DNA from: Xylogone sp. PMI_703
Taxonomy: Eukaryota; Ascomycota; Leotiomycetes
NCBI GenBank assembly: GCA_021399445.1
Contig: JAJTUQ010000006.1
Coordinates: 2,728,001 to 2,792,000 of the forward strand
Direction: 5' to 3'
Length of the DNA: 64,000 bases
Shown here: piece by piece, positions 21,364 to 33,227 of the stretch
Layout: each line of letters starts with the position of its first letter
How positions within the stretch are numbered: the first letter of the stretch is position 1
Notes under the pieces: generated by a model
Seen by the model: only the letters and a program-made list of their open reading frames with translations
What the model was told of the DNA's origin: nothing
Databases searched by the model: none
Program-made: the position numbers and the translations under genes

Positions 21364-23536
21364 ATGGCGCTTCCTATTAAGATTATCCACACCGTTGACC
21401 TCTCTGGTGACTACATTGTAGAAGTCAACGTCGATATTCCATTGCGTACAGCTACTAAAACTACTTCTGCTGATCCACTTCTAGTCAGAGCTAATGTCTA
21501 CAGGCCTAAGGCTAATGGCAGGTTTCCGGTGCTGGTGACTTATGGACCTTGTGAGCTTGTATTCAAATGGTAGAGCTATACATTGCTGATAACGAACCAC
21601 ATAGATGGTAAAGATATCCCGTATGCCAGGTGAGTGCAATTATGGATAGGCAAAAAGTACAGTAGGGCTTACCAATGTCTATAGTTTTCATCCAAAGTCT
21701 TTCTCCGAACTCAACCCTAAACACAAGAGCGTAAATTCTGCTTGGGAGACCCCAGATCCTGCTTTCTGGACCTTTCATCAGTATGTGGTCGTACGTGCAG
21801 ACGAACGAGGCTCTGGACAATCTCCAGGACGACTGGATTCAATGAGTAAAGGAACCACAGACGGGTTCTATGATGTTATAGAGTGGGCTGCTGAGCAGCC
21901 TTGGAGCAACGGTAAAGTCGGGCTTCTGGGGATCAGTTATTATGGCGGAAGCCAGTGGAGGGTAGCAGCCCGAAGGCCCAAGGGGCTTGCAGCAATCATC
22001 CCATGGGAAGGTATGTTTGATCCATAGGAACAAAAGAATTGCAAGGCGTCATCTGGCTAATATTCATATTTATATCTATAGGTATGAGTGATTACTATCG
22101 TGACAGAGTCCGCCACGGCGGCATACTGTCGAACACTTTTATATGTGAGTGCGGAAATAATAAAGCTAGATAATAGAACTAATATACTTGAAGCTTGGTG
22201 GTGGAATCGTCAAGTTGTATCTAATCAATATGGACTTCCAGGACGTGCAGCTAGGAATTGGGGCCCGGACACATTAGAAGGAAATCTATCCGAGGAAGAA
22301 CTGAAATCTTCTCGAGAAGACCAGACGGTAGATACTGCAAAATACAAATTCCGAGACGAAGATTACTACATAACCAGGGATTATAATCTTGAGGATATCG
22401 AAGTTCCTCTCTTGAGTGTTGCTAATTGGGTATGTAGTGCTTCGTCTAGCTATGGCGAAGAGTGTGCTAACCCGTATTTAGGGTGGAATACTTCTGCACT
22501 TGCGTGGCAATATCATAGGATACATGCGTGCGGGATCGAAATTCAAATACCTCCGCTGTATCACAGGAAGACATGATCTGCCTTTTTACTACGAGGAAGA
22601 GGTAGAAGTTCAGAGATCTTTTCTGGATGCGTTTCTGAAGGGCGAAGATCGGGATGGATGGTCAATTCCAGGCAGAGTACCTTCGGTTGATATCTGCTTA
22701 CGCTTAGGCAATCCAGGATTCAATAACCCACCAGCAGAGCTTGCTGCTTTCCCACGCAGGCAGGAAAATGAGTGGCCTATTCTGAGAACGATATACAAGA
22801 ATTTCTATTTAACAAGTGAAAGGAGGTTAGCAAAATCAAAAACTCTGGAATCTAAAACCCTGATGTACGAAGCTCCAAAGTAAGTTGGCCCCATGGAAAT
22901 TTAAAGGCAGGGACATCCCTAACAATCGACAGCGGGGAAATCCTCTTTCATTCAGATCCATTCGATGAAGAAACTGAGATAACTGGCCATCCAGTTGCCC
23001 ATCTGGCAGTATCAATACAGTCATCTGGTAGTTCGACTCCGTCAGATATGGACATATTTGTCACGATTCGCCACTATAATACAAATGGTGAAGAAAGTAA
23101 GTCAAATCTATACAACTGCGTTAGATACATCTCCGTAACGGTGCGCCTAGTTTTCTACACAGGGACAACAGGTGATCCGGTCCCCGTCGTTAAAGGCTGG
23201 CAACGTGTATCCCTACGAAAAGTAGACTTCACCAATCCAAACCATAGAGATTATTTACCATACCGGAACTATTTTTCGACAGAGGTTCAAAAACCAGTGA
23301 TTGGTGAAGTCTACCTAGTAGACATAGAAATATGGCCTACAAATGTGATTATAGGAGAGGGTGATACTATTTCTCTGGAAATTGCAAGCCATGATACCCA
23401 AGGTAGCGGGATATTTGAGCATAATCATCCAAATGATCGTCCGAATAGTGTATTTAAGGGTTTAAATTGTATTCACGTGGGCTCACAGAATGAGAGCTAT
23501 CTGCAATTGCCCATTATCCCAAACGAAGCTGTCTAG
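21364..23536 (+). CDS. CocE/NonD-family alpha/beta hydrolase (acyl esterase)
   Basis: Exons traced: 21364..21550, 21605..21629, 21685..22010, 22082..22144, 22194..22429, 22482..about 22880, about 22895..23096 and 23163..23536. The catalytic nucleophile is in LLGISYYGGS (GxSxxG); VVRADERGSGQSPG is the preceding family-typical strand; GRHD may supply the His. The C-terminal part is the jelly-roll-like CocE domain (DTEITGHP-type motif, MDIFVTIRHY, HVGSQNESYLQLP). These enzymes hydrolyse esters, amides or peptides, such as cocaine esterase and X-Pro dipeptidyl peptidase relatives. The junction at 22880-22900 is unresolved: no splice pair joins YEAPK to AGTSLTIDSGE in frame, so either an unusual site or a one-base shift exists there. 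In the cluster it could release an aromatic acid or phenol from an ester. Confidence 0.78.
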
Positions 23537-23851
23537 CTAGCAATAGTTATAAACTGGAGAACTTAGATGTGAAGAATTATAGATAGGTATTTCAGAAGGT
23601 TCAGCTTGAGGCTAATTAACTTTGGATATATTGCCTGTGAACTGGTACTTATGGGTCAAGCTGAGTTCATTGAGATTTCACCTTTTTAATAATATACCTT
23701 ACTATTGCTAACGGCCTTCATATTAGACTAATATAGGGTTGCAAATGTCGATCTAAATTATTCAAAGCAGTCGAATTCACATAGGCGCAACAATGCTTCC
23801 AGCTGCTGTATATGTACATTGCAAATAATATGATGTAATTTAGTGGTGTTT

Positions 23852-25426
23852 TTAATAAGTCTTCAATCCATAATACAACCCTGCGATACATAAAATGCCC
23901 ACCGTCAGTCCCACGCCTTTCAAAACGTACTCAACCTGAGTGAAAAATCCTACTCTGCACCCTCTAGGCTCTGGTTTCAATGGCGGTATCAAGTGTTCGT
24001 ATGAAGCACGAATAAGCGAAGTTGATGAATCTAGTTTCGGAGGTTTCTTCACTAAAGCAACTTGTATATTGGAAAAGGTTGTGGAAGAAAGCATGGAGCT
24101 AGATAATTCCAAGGTATAATAATCTGTTGTAGCTAAACCTATATTTCAGCTTCAACTTCCAGCTATATATGGGCATGCTTACTTGGTTTGGGATGCGACA
24201 AAATATATCCCAGAGAAAACGTCTTGCAATTTACCCATTCTTTAACGTAGCCAGCAGTCAACTGCGAACCTGGTGCTAAAAGCGATAAATGCCCAATAGG
24301 TCTAGATTGGCTTGTTATTAGATTTAGTGCCTCGTCTAATGTGGATACTATCACCACTAAAAGAAATTCAGATCCTTCACTGGACTGTAGAAAGTTCTGA
24401 AATTCTTTGATTGTACCTCCTTGGATTTCATTTGTACTTAAATCTAGACAAAAGGTGTTTTCGCTCCACTGGGCGCAGGCAATTGCTTGCATTATATTGT
24501 GAGAATTTTTCGAGGGAGGTTTCACATCTTGAAGAGCAATTAAGCTACGATGAAATTGATCAACATCATCTTCAAGGATAAAAGCCACTGAGAAGCGGTC
24601 CTCCTGTAAAAGGCTGTCTCCCGAATTCCTCAGGATCTCTTCTGCAATGTTAGCCCAGTCCTTTTTCCCCTCGTCGATAATAGCAAGGTTGAGCTCGGAA
24701 GCTGATGAATAAAATCGTGCTTTAGCAGTTTGAAGAATCGTGGAATATTTGTCATATGATCTTCCTAAGAGTCAAGATATAGTAAGAAGCAAGATCGCCT
24801 GATGTTTGCAGATACGTACCAAAAATTGCAACTTGATCAATCCTACCTAGCTCCACATCTGTAAGGTCGAAAGTAGGGAGCAGGAATATGGAATTACTAT
24901 CAATAAACGTTGACCAATTTTGCTGAAGACACGAAATTGATGCGCTTGGCTGGAATTCTGAAGATATTGCTAGGATAGCTACGTTGTTGGCGGCGATTGC
25001 TGCTGCTAATGGAGCCAGTCCATAACGAATAATGTTGGGAGAATCCACGATGATTAGTACCACACCCATAGCTCGCCGTGTAATGATAGTTTCGCCCAAG
25101 TGAATGGAGCTCCAGCGTACAATTGAAGATTGCTTGCTCAAGTTCAATATGTGATTGTTAATCCCTTGAACGAAGAACGATATTTCTTTTTCGTACGCTA
25201 CAGCGGGAAGTGATTGTTCTGTCATACCGTTAGTGATCTTCCTAGTATGGTTGAAATACTGACCTTTAGCAAGATCGGAAACAAGAGTATCACGATTCTG
25301 TAAAACAAGTTGGTATAAGCCATGAAGCTGTCGAAGTCTCCATCTGTCGTCAGCCAGTGTATAGTTAGATGCCCATGCCTCTGTGGCGAGCTCAACTGTA
25401 TCATTAAATGATGAGATGATGGGCAT
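23852..25426 (-). CDS. Aldehyde-dehydrogenase-like protein, probable pseudoenzyme with C-terminal membrane anchor
   Basis: Exons 25426..25264, 25218..24820, 24764..24183 and 24138..23852 give 476 aa. The first intron (45 bp, GTCAGT..GACAG, CTAAC branch) is itself in frame, so retention is possible. The order of elements follows class-3-like ALDHs: helical N terminus, RRAMGVVLIIVDSPN (position of the PxG cofactor strand), DQVAIFGTYGRSYDK (position of the FTGS loop), ELNLAIID (position of the general-base ELGG). Where the catalytic cysteine belongs (GQxC) this protein has NSGDSLLQ, so no thiol nucleophile is visible. A hydrophobic segment near the end (VGLTVGILCIAGLYYG) would anchor it to a membrane, as in fatty-aldehyde dehydrogenases. 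Start chosen at MPIISSFND; longer in-frame sequence upstream lacks family similarity. Dehydrogenase activity is doubtful. Confidence 0.68.
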
Positions 25427-25790
25427 GGTCCTGAATCTTGGGTTGGAGTTGTATTCCGCTACTTTCGTCTGGAGATCAGAGTCGCCTTTTTTCCAATATC
25501 CGTCTCTTCGAGGCTTAATGTTGAATATACAAGTTATACAATTACTGCAATGAGTTTGATAAAGGAGCACCCTTCCCCATACGGGCCGAAGTTTGCACCC
25601 CCTATCAGCCGGGTGCGGTGGGGCCGCCGGCAGCACTGGGGTACCCGGAACAGCTACGCAATACGGGTATCAAAAGGGGACATCTGTTGATAGATATACT
25701 AGTAATCTTGAATTTTTGGCTTTAACTCGGGTTCTACGCGCTTTGTTCCAGACTCCTAATATTGCTAGATCCATTAACCCTCATGCTACG

Positions 25791-26771
25791 ATGCCGCACG
25801 CAGAATTAACTCACGGTATTACACCAGCTGCATTCTGGTCCCATGGATCTCCTTGGATGTATTGCAAGGACTCAGCCTCAGCACAGTACTGGGGAGAGGT
25901 TAGAAATAATTCAAGAAGCTTGATATATTTTAAATATCAATGGAACTAATAGTTTGTTAGTTTGGTAAACAAGCAAAAGCCCATGGTGTCAAGGGTGTGG
26001 TTTTCATCGGAGCCCATTGGGAAGAGCTAGATGATCGTATACGGGTAGCAGCGAAAGTAAAACCTGGAATCGCACAAATGGAAATGATTGAACGTTCCCT
26101 ATGGGAGAACTATCCCATCAATGTAGACTTGAGTCTAGTTCGTCGTGTGGTAAAACTTCTCCGAGAATACAACTTTAAGGATGTGGAGGAAGATCCCAAT
26201 TTTGACTGGCATGATGATACTGTTACTCCTGCAAAATGGATGTTTCCTGATGGCACACCTCCAACAACTGTTGTGAGTCTCAATGCAAGATTCAACCCTG
26301 TCTTCCACGTTAAGATAGGGAGGGCTCTTAGACAGCTACGAAAGGAAGGTATATTGGTTTGCGGTACTGGAGGAGCTGTGCATAACCTTTACAGGAATAA
26401 CTGGCTGCCGATGCTTAGAAGAGGTGATAATTTCCAGATAGGTTCTCAGCCTGCGAAATGGGCAGTTGAGTTTGAGAAGTCAGTTAACGACACAATTACG
26501 AATTCTACCGTAAGAGACTCTATAGATTTCAAATTATTGTCAATTCAAAAATCATCTAATAGGATATTAGGGATCTCAGTTGGTAGGAGCTCTTGTTCGA
26601 TTGACCAAAAGTCCTAGATACAAGGATGCACATCCTACTGACGACCATTACTTCCCCTTACTCGTTATAGCGGGCGTAGTGGCAGAAGACAATGTGCAGG
26701 GAGAGAAAAAAGCGCAGACTTGGGAACTTCAGCACATGTGCAATGACCAATTTGTTTGGGGGAGCTGGTAA
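25791..26771 (+). CDS. Class III extradiol ring-cleavage dioxygenase (LigB / DOPA-dioxygenase type)
   Basis: Three exons, 25791..25898, 25961..26509 and 26580..26771, give 282 aa, the family's normal size. Metal-ligand candidates are His18 (SHGSPWMY), His in FIGAHWEE and His in GTGGAVHNL. HPTDDHYFPLLVIAGV is the conserved C-terminal block, reached only through the last intron (GTAAGA..CTCAG, 70 bp). The family opens catechol-type rings next to the hydroxyls with Fe(II) (or Zn(II) in plant DODA relatives) and O2. It is probably the ring-opening enzyme of this cluster, acting on the product of the flavin monooxygenase. The start at 25791 is the first Met before family-like sequence. Confidence 0.88.
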
Positions 26772-27732
26772 CATATAGTAATTGAAGAACATTTGCCTTC
26801 TTCGATATGATTATCCAGCGCGTAGCCAAGTTCAATGTACATTTAAAGCTTTAAGGCCATGTTAATACTGTGAATTCTGTTACTGTATGAGGTATAATAT
26901 AACGAATGAAAAAGTTTCTCGAAAAACTAAACAGATCTTCCCATGTTCCGCATTATGACTCGTCATTTCCACTAGCTGGAAGGCCCTCCACTCCTCTACC
27001 TAGGTCTTCCTTGAGCGGTTGTCCTCCCACTATGACCTTCTGGCAATCTTGTAACACAAATAACATATGTGCCCACTAGGTGTTTTTCGGATTTCGCCAC
27101 ACATGCATAGTAGCGCGCTGAACAGCTACGCCTCCCCGGTGTATTAGCTGAACCTGATCGGAATCAAGTAGTAACTTAATAGATCCTTCAAGGACAACCT
27201 CATAGTCAAGGCTCTGGGTTCAGAGCATCGGCGTTAAGCGAAGCTGGGAATTCCGAGGTTGTGTAGACAACATTGAATCCCATCAAAGAGCCATCATATG
27301 AGGACGTTTTTCCGGGTCTTGCAGATTGGATAATAGATTTCTAGTATTCTATTGTGTCCCGTAATGTACGCGGAAACTCCAGGTAAATTTGATACCTGAC
27401 CTGGCTGCATTGACTGACTATCTGAGTTCGTCATGGTATTGTACATGCCTCAGCAGAAGTAGGGTTCTTCAACTAGGGGTATATGTTGGTGCAGCTTTTT
27501 ACTGTGCCGGCCAATATGAATCAAGATTTATAGTTTTCTGTAGGTATAGATTAATTAGATTTAGTTGCCATTGCCGGCAGCAAACGGGTGAAGTGGGGTG
27601 AAAGGGAGAAATCATCTTCACTTCCAAACCCCCCCCCCCCCCCCCCCCCGCACGGTAATCTCGAACGTTAATATTAATGATATTTATTGAGATTTGCTTG
27701 CCAATAATACCGGAAGACCCTCTTCTGACACG
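26772..27732. other. Intergenic stretch with a poly-C tract
   Basis: No gene recognised. A run of about 20 C residues lies at about 27629-27649, a likely replication-slippage site. The segment separates the dioxygenase gene from the 3' end of the regulator; both genes point into it. Confidence 0.45.
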
Positions 27733-30523
27733 TTATGATATATTTTCTTCTACACATCTCAATATATTAAAGAGCGCCGTGGCTACTCTTGCGTTAAGCT
27801 GAGACAAGATATAGCAACCGTTCTGAAGCGTGGCTTTTACTGAAGTTGAGCTTGCAGATTTACCAGCAAGCTCTCTAACCCATAATACGAGAACAGCTAG
27901 ATATACACAAATAGCGGTGTGTGGAGATTCTCGCACTTCTTGCACGTTAGTATGTGTCTCTTCCGAAATGTTCTTTGCTCGTTGTCGAACGACCATTCGC
28001 TGAGCGGTCTGGATGAGCGTAGTCGCATGTAGGACAGCAATATCACAATGCTCTGATGCACACCAGTCCTTGATTCCTTCCGTGACACTGAATAATATAG
28101 GTCTCTGGAGGAATCGGTGGAGTAGAGTATGGATATATTCCATATTCGTATGTAGTGCTATTGCCCCCATGTGGAACAGGAGCATAGTTGAGTCTTCAAC
28201 CACGGTCTTGTGAGATTTTAACCAGCGACTTAGAGCAAGCTCAAAGTATTGTCGTTTCCATAGCGTGTTATAAGCTACCGATCCCAGTCTGATTGGCATT
28301 GCATGCCATGAAAATGCCAGCAATACTACCAAGGTATGGATGCTATCTTCGCGGGTTTCTAACGATACTAAAGGATCGACCGGGTTCATTAATTGTCTGA
28401 CTAGCAAATTTGTCCCACCCCATTGTCTGTCTGCTAAGTTACGTGGGAGGGATTGTGTGAGGGAAAAAGTCTTCGAGAACGCAGAACCTAGGTATAGCTT
28501 TGGTGTGCGTTGAAATAGAACAGTTCGATAGGATTCGAGTATGTAGAGATCATTTACTACTCTATTTAAATAAATTAGCATTATTAATGCAGTTTCGCAA
28601 GAGAGCCTTCAGCGACCTACTTTTGCCATGCTTGATTGAGGTTCTTAGTTTTCACTACAGCCCGACATCGTGAGAGAATGTCTAAGAGATGCATATGAAA
28701 TGCTTCGGCACATTCGTAAAGCCTCTTATCTCCGCTACATATGCCAAATATCTCAACTGAGATATACTGTTATTTAGCATTCATTTAGTCAGTATCGTTT
28801 ACTACTATAGACTGAAGCACTAACCGCTTGAACCATACTTAATCGATGCTCTTCACGTTCAGGCAAGTCACTATCAACCTAGCATGTTGTCAAAAAACTT
28901 GATCTTCGTATGCTGCAGTCTATAAAGCGAACCTGTGCAAAGAGTAACCTCCGAGCATCACTACACATTGATCGAGCCATAGTGAAACCGCCGCTGGTCT
29001 TGCAAAAAAGTCCACCTACGGCAGCCATTGCAAGTATCTTTTCAGAAGTTGTGCCCTCGTCTACTTGGAAGCCCAGAAATGACGTGAAAGTTGGTGCGAT
29101 GTGTTTCATGAATGCGGTCAGAAAATAATTGATTATATCACGATCGAACTTTTCAAATGATGGAATGGTGGTCATCCATCCGGTGGCATCTTTCTTGGGA
29201 AATGCTCTGGTATGTTGTCTAAGCATTGCAAGCTTGGCCTGGGCTGACTCCATATAAGCATCCTGGGAGTCTGGGGAACGTTGATGTGGGTCGTGTTCAC
29301 CCAGCAGGTTATGAAAAGAATGTTCCATTTCTAAAGATTCTGGGAAGAAGAGACTATAATATAGAGGAAATTCCGTCGAAAACTATCTTCGGTTATTAAT
29401 GTTTTGCTTTAAAGAGATGACTTACGCTATTATCAAATGCCGGGAATTCATCGAATAATCCTGAATTCCACGGATCTGTTGCCCGATAGTCTGATGTTTC
29501 CGGAACACTTGTAAGTTGGCTAAGTGACATTATTTCGGATGCATTCACCATAGTTGTATCAGATTTGCCTTCGGAATGCCAAGGTCCAGAGACTGGAGCC
29601 TGGGATGACACTGCTGAATCTAATGAACCGGAGATATCAATGGCTAGAGTACCTTGCCAGGTAGAATGACTCCCTGTTGTGGATGCTTCATTACTATTTG
29701 CTTGGAATAAAGATGTACAGATAGTAGCATCTTGCTGTTCTTCGCCGGGAGAGTCTGGAGAGGCCGGTGGCACACAAGCCATATCTCCGGTTACCATGGT
29801 AAGCAAAGCTTGGACTGCCGTTGTATCATCACAAGAACTGCCTAAAGGAATTTCTGCCGTTGAGTAAATGGTAGGTAACGCAGGTGAATGCTGGGTGATT
29901 GGAGAAGTCTTGTTCATCCGATCTTCTAATGGTTTGTATGCTTTTCCTCGAGTATAGCTGCATCCTCGGTTGCCTTTTTTGCAAGCAGAGCATGGACAGC
30001 CGCCACAACATCTCAATTTCTTTCGATGGCAAAAGTCACAGGCAACCCTTGCTCTGTGAAGTCTTGTTCTGTCATCAGACTCTACTGAACCAAGAGTTCT
30101 AAAAGCACAATGCTTGGTGGCATGCCGGTGCAAAACATCTGAACGTTGAAAGCTTCGTTGGCAGTGCGGACATGAGAACGGCGATTCCTGAGTGTCTAAA
30201 TATCCCGCCTAAGTTATTACGGATTTCCAAGACAATGTTTGTTTATTCCTACTCACGAATTCGCTGATGTCGCTGAAGATGCTCTGTCCGCCCGAAAGTC
30301 CGACCACATTGGTTACACTAGACCCATCAGCGACAGTCATGTCATTGAAATAATCTAAGAGGCTTATCACTTTTTTCAGTCGATGGTCTCGTTCTGGCGT
30401 TCGATCATCAGTGAGAACTGATTCAACCATATCCTTTTCCAACTCAATCAATATTACACCTATAACAGTGACAATGCGAAGGTTGAGTCCGGGATTGTTG
30501 GGAAACTCTGGGGAAGCCACCAT
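27733..30523 (-). CDS. Transcription factor with C2H2 and Zn2Cys6 DNA-binding domains
   Basis: Six exons: 30523..30257, 30208..29426, 29382..28933, 28878..28825, 28766..28621 and 28561..27733, total 842 aa. Exon 2 opens with one C2H2 finger (CPHCQRSFQRSDVLHRHATKH), then a Zn2Cys6 cluster (CDFCHRKKLRC, then CSACKKGNRGC). The C-terminal half is the helical fungal regulatory region (AFPKKDATGWMTTIPSFEKF, AVGGLFCKTSGG, HMGAIALHTNMEYIH). The C2H2 plus Zn2Cys6 plus fungal regulatory layout is a known class of nuclear regulators. The 89-residue N-terminal extension in exon 1 is unusual for this class; if exon 1 is wrong, no Met precedes the C2H2 finger in exon 2. It lies beside the aromatic gene cluster and is divergent from a second regulator, so it probably controls the cluster. 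Confidence 0.8.
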
Positions 30524-30655
30524 TTAAGCTGGGGTCCTGCTGAACCGAAAGCGGGGGTGTGTGCAGAGCATAGCACTCGTATGACCGGATGCGTCTTGTG
30601 CTCTCCACCGTTACTATCAACATTCTCTATTGCTCTCCATATTTGTCGGTCAATC
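30524..30655. promoter_or_regulatory. Short divergent promoter between two regulators
   Basis: Only 132 bp separate the predicted start codons of the two regulators (30523, minus; 30656, plus). This is small for two independent fungal promoters, so expression is probably coupled, or one start codon lies further downstream than modelled. Confidence 0.5.
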
Positions 30656-32466
30656 ATGCAAAGTCCAGTGGAAGCTATTCAAGATATAGATGAGGAAGGC
30701 TCAGACCCAGTGGAATCTATTTTCAGCCTTCAAGAGAGCCCATGGCCTGCCGAAAGGATACCAGGGCGCTTTGATGCACAGAAGGCATATAGCCCTCTAG
30801 ATTCAAAGTTTGCCCAGTCCTTTAAGAATGCTGTTCTTTCGGATAGTGAATTCAAATACACGGTAAATTATCTAGATAACATCACAGAGAAGTTAATTCA
30901 TAGGAGCAGCACATCGGACGCTAGAGTTAAGACTCCCCCATAACTCTTGAGGTTGTAACCGGCTGAACATTCCTAGCTTCCTTACCCACTCTCGATGTTT
31001 TCTAATTTTACCTCACTTCCTTCCGAACAGAGCACTAGGCCTCTAGTTGATATATTTTCTTCAAAGGTTTATCTTGAGATAGCTCTTCTAAAGCTGGTTC
31101 CTCTTAACCACCTCCTGCGTGAAAATGTGCCAGATTATCTTATCACAGCAATGGCATGTCTAGGATCTGTTGCTTCGGACGGGCCTAATCATATCAACGA
31201 ACAACTGTGGAGAAATGCAACCTCTCTCCTCATAGCAAGCCTAGAAGTCGATAATAGAGAAGCTAGAAAGGCAGACCTATTAAATGCAGTATGGATCGAA
31301 ATACTCCGTGGCCTGTTATCACTACTGATATATCCTAGTGGGTCATGTTGGAAGTTTACGGGGCTCTCTCTTCTAACGTTTCAATATGGAGTAAAACAAC
31401 TTCAGTACACGGATATGTAGAAACTGTCAGACTTATAAGCCGCCTCTTTAGCATTGTCACTGACCTGTCTACAGGCTGCTTATCGACTTGGTCGAGCAAT
31501 AACTGAAGAAAGATGCAATAGAAACAAAATTGCTATTGATGATCATGCATCTGAGAGTCCTCACAAGTATGCCTTAATGTTGTTCTATCCATGTGCTTGA
31601 AAGTGAACTTAACAATGGGCAGTCAGGCTGTGCACCTATTCATCTTAATTGATGTTCTACGATCGATCCACTATGGCCTTCCAGCTACACTTGCAATCCC
31701 TGAGTTCATTTATGAACCTATATCACTTAATGAAGAGTTTATCGACATATATACTTCTATAGTTTTCAATTCTCGCCTTCCTTCGCAAACCGCATCGCTT
31801 GACGCTGCATTTCTAGCCCTCGTCGCAATCTTAAGTGATATACATTCGTTATCAACAGTTTTCCATTCTCTTAACGCAATAAAACTATCTCCGTTAGGTG
31901 GTACAGAAGATGGAACTGCAGTTGATGAAGATACAAGCCAATTTTCAAATCCATATGTTCCATTTTCACCGGCCAATGAAAACCGCGAGGTCAAGGGAAC
32001 ATTAGGCAAGGCTCTGGACTTATGGTCACAACGCTACCTTGAACAGGTCGATAAGAGTGTAATAGCACTGTATTACTTTTGCAAACTGTACTTAGCTTTA
32101 CCTAGCATTCAGCTACTGCCTATAGTTGCCGGCTACCATCCTCGGAGGACTTCAGAAGACGAAGAGTTTGATTATCAGGCTAAGGCCCTCGACCATGACT
32201 TGCGAAATTGTAACAACTTCGAGTGTTTGAAATATGTTTGGCTCATTCTGGATCACACAAAGAGGTCAGAAGAGCTCACACCTTTGTGGCTCCCCATTGT
32301 GCTATTCTTTTCTGCTTTGATGGTATGGCGCATGATTCATCTGCAACGAGAACCAGGAATTTACGGTTCACTAAGAGTTCTCAAGCTGTTCAAGGCCGAG
32401 CTAGAGGGAATGGAATGGCCATGTTGTCAGCCAATGGCTGAGCTCCTAGAATCATTGATTCGCTGA
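30656..32466 (+). CDS. Fungal transcription-factor regulatory-domain protein lacking a visible DNA-binding domain
   Basis: Exons 30656..30925, 30977..31288, 31339..31425, 31475..31566 and 31623..32466 give 534 aa. Splicing of the second intron (GTATGG..CCTAG) turns an unlikely reading into KADLLNAWVMLEVYGALSS, typical of the helical middle homology region of fungal regulators. Later segments (AVHLFILIDVLRSIHYGLP, DLWSQRYLEQVDKSV) fit the same region. The N terminus (QSPVEAIQDIDEEGSDPVES) is acidic and contains no C2H2 or Zn2Cys6 motif, so this is a TF-like protein without a recognised DNA-binding domain, perhaps a partner of the divergent regulator. The third-intron donor could alternatively be GTAGAA. 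Confidence 0.7.
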
Positions 32467-32704
32467 CATTTAAATGTCTATCACTGCGGAAATGAATGAC
32501 TGTGACCAGCAAGGTACTCTTATATGCATCAGATCAAAAATAGCTAAAACAATCAGTTATATTGCTGTATTATGATGAGATAGAGTTGATCTAAACAAGA
32601 GCTCTCAACATGTCCGTGTATCCTTGGAGCGATCATCTTATTGTATTAACTTTATTAAAGCAGGCAGAATAAAAACCGAAATCTGAAATAAGAGCTCCGC
32701 CTGC

Positions 32705-33227
32705 TTAAAACAGCAAAGGCGGTAAGAAAACCTGGACCCAATCCTGAGTCCATCCAACCATACTGTTTAGATATACTTTTTTAACATAGAACAATATGAG
32801 AAACGCTTTTAAAGCTAACTTGACTCGACCAAAATTATTATCCTTGTAATCACTGTCAATGTGACACACCGGTGATGGAGACTCGGCATAATAGATCTCT
32901 ATTTTCTCTTCTAACGTTTGTCCAATGATTAACGAGCCATTGGAAAACCCTTGGGCATCTTCAACCGCTCCTCCTCTAGACCTGGTTCCATTTATGTCCG
33001 GCAAGTCCACACAAGACATTCCCGGCCAGTCCAGACGGGAATTCGACTTGAGAAGTACCGAAAGTCACTGATGGGGAACCGCTGCACGATGTGCTTGGCC
33101 ATGCCGTGTAGTTTGTTACGATAGGAACTCCAGTGAGAAGATTCACCTCTCCACAATTGGAACAGAAAGCCTGCGTGACATTTCTGGACTTCGTTTCTGG
33201 ATCTGTGAGGTAGAATTTAGTCAACAA
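32705..33227 (-). other. Possible small Cys-containing protein gene, not recognised
   Basis: Two overlapping minus-strand frames (33227..32976 and 33019..32705) are coding-like. The first contains QAFCSNCGEVNLLTGV, the second ends with a hydrophobic stretch (LKAFLILFYVKKVYL). A splice or frameshift near 32990-33010 could join them. I do not recognise a family and cannot tell a gene from chance frames. Confidence 0.2.

Noticed and set aside
27629..27649. Poly-C run as a possible control element
   Set aside because: It lies between two gene 3' ends with no gene to control; more likely a slippage tract.
30460..30657. Minus-strand frame overlapping the start of the TF2 gene (MIDRQIWRAIENVDS)
   Set aside because: It overlaps the N-terminal extension of the C2H2/Zn2Cys6 factor in another frame and has no family similarity or splice link.
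31289..31420. Reading straight through the second intron of the 30656 gene (frame ending QYTDM)
   Set aside because: The unspliced frame stops early, while removing a 50-bp intron gives well-conserved regulatory-domain sequence.
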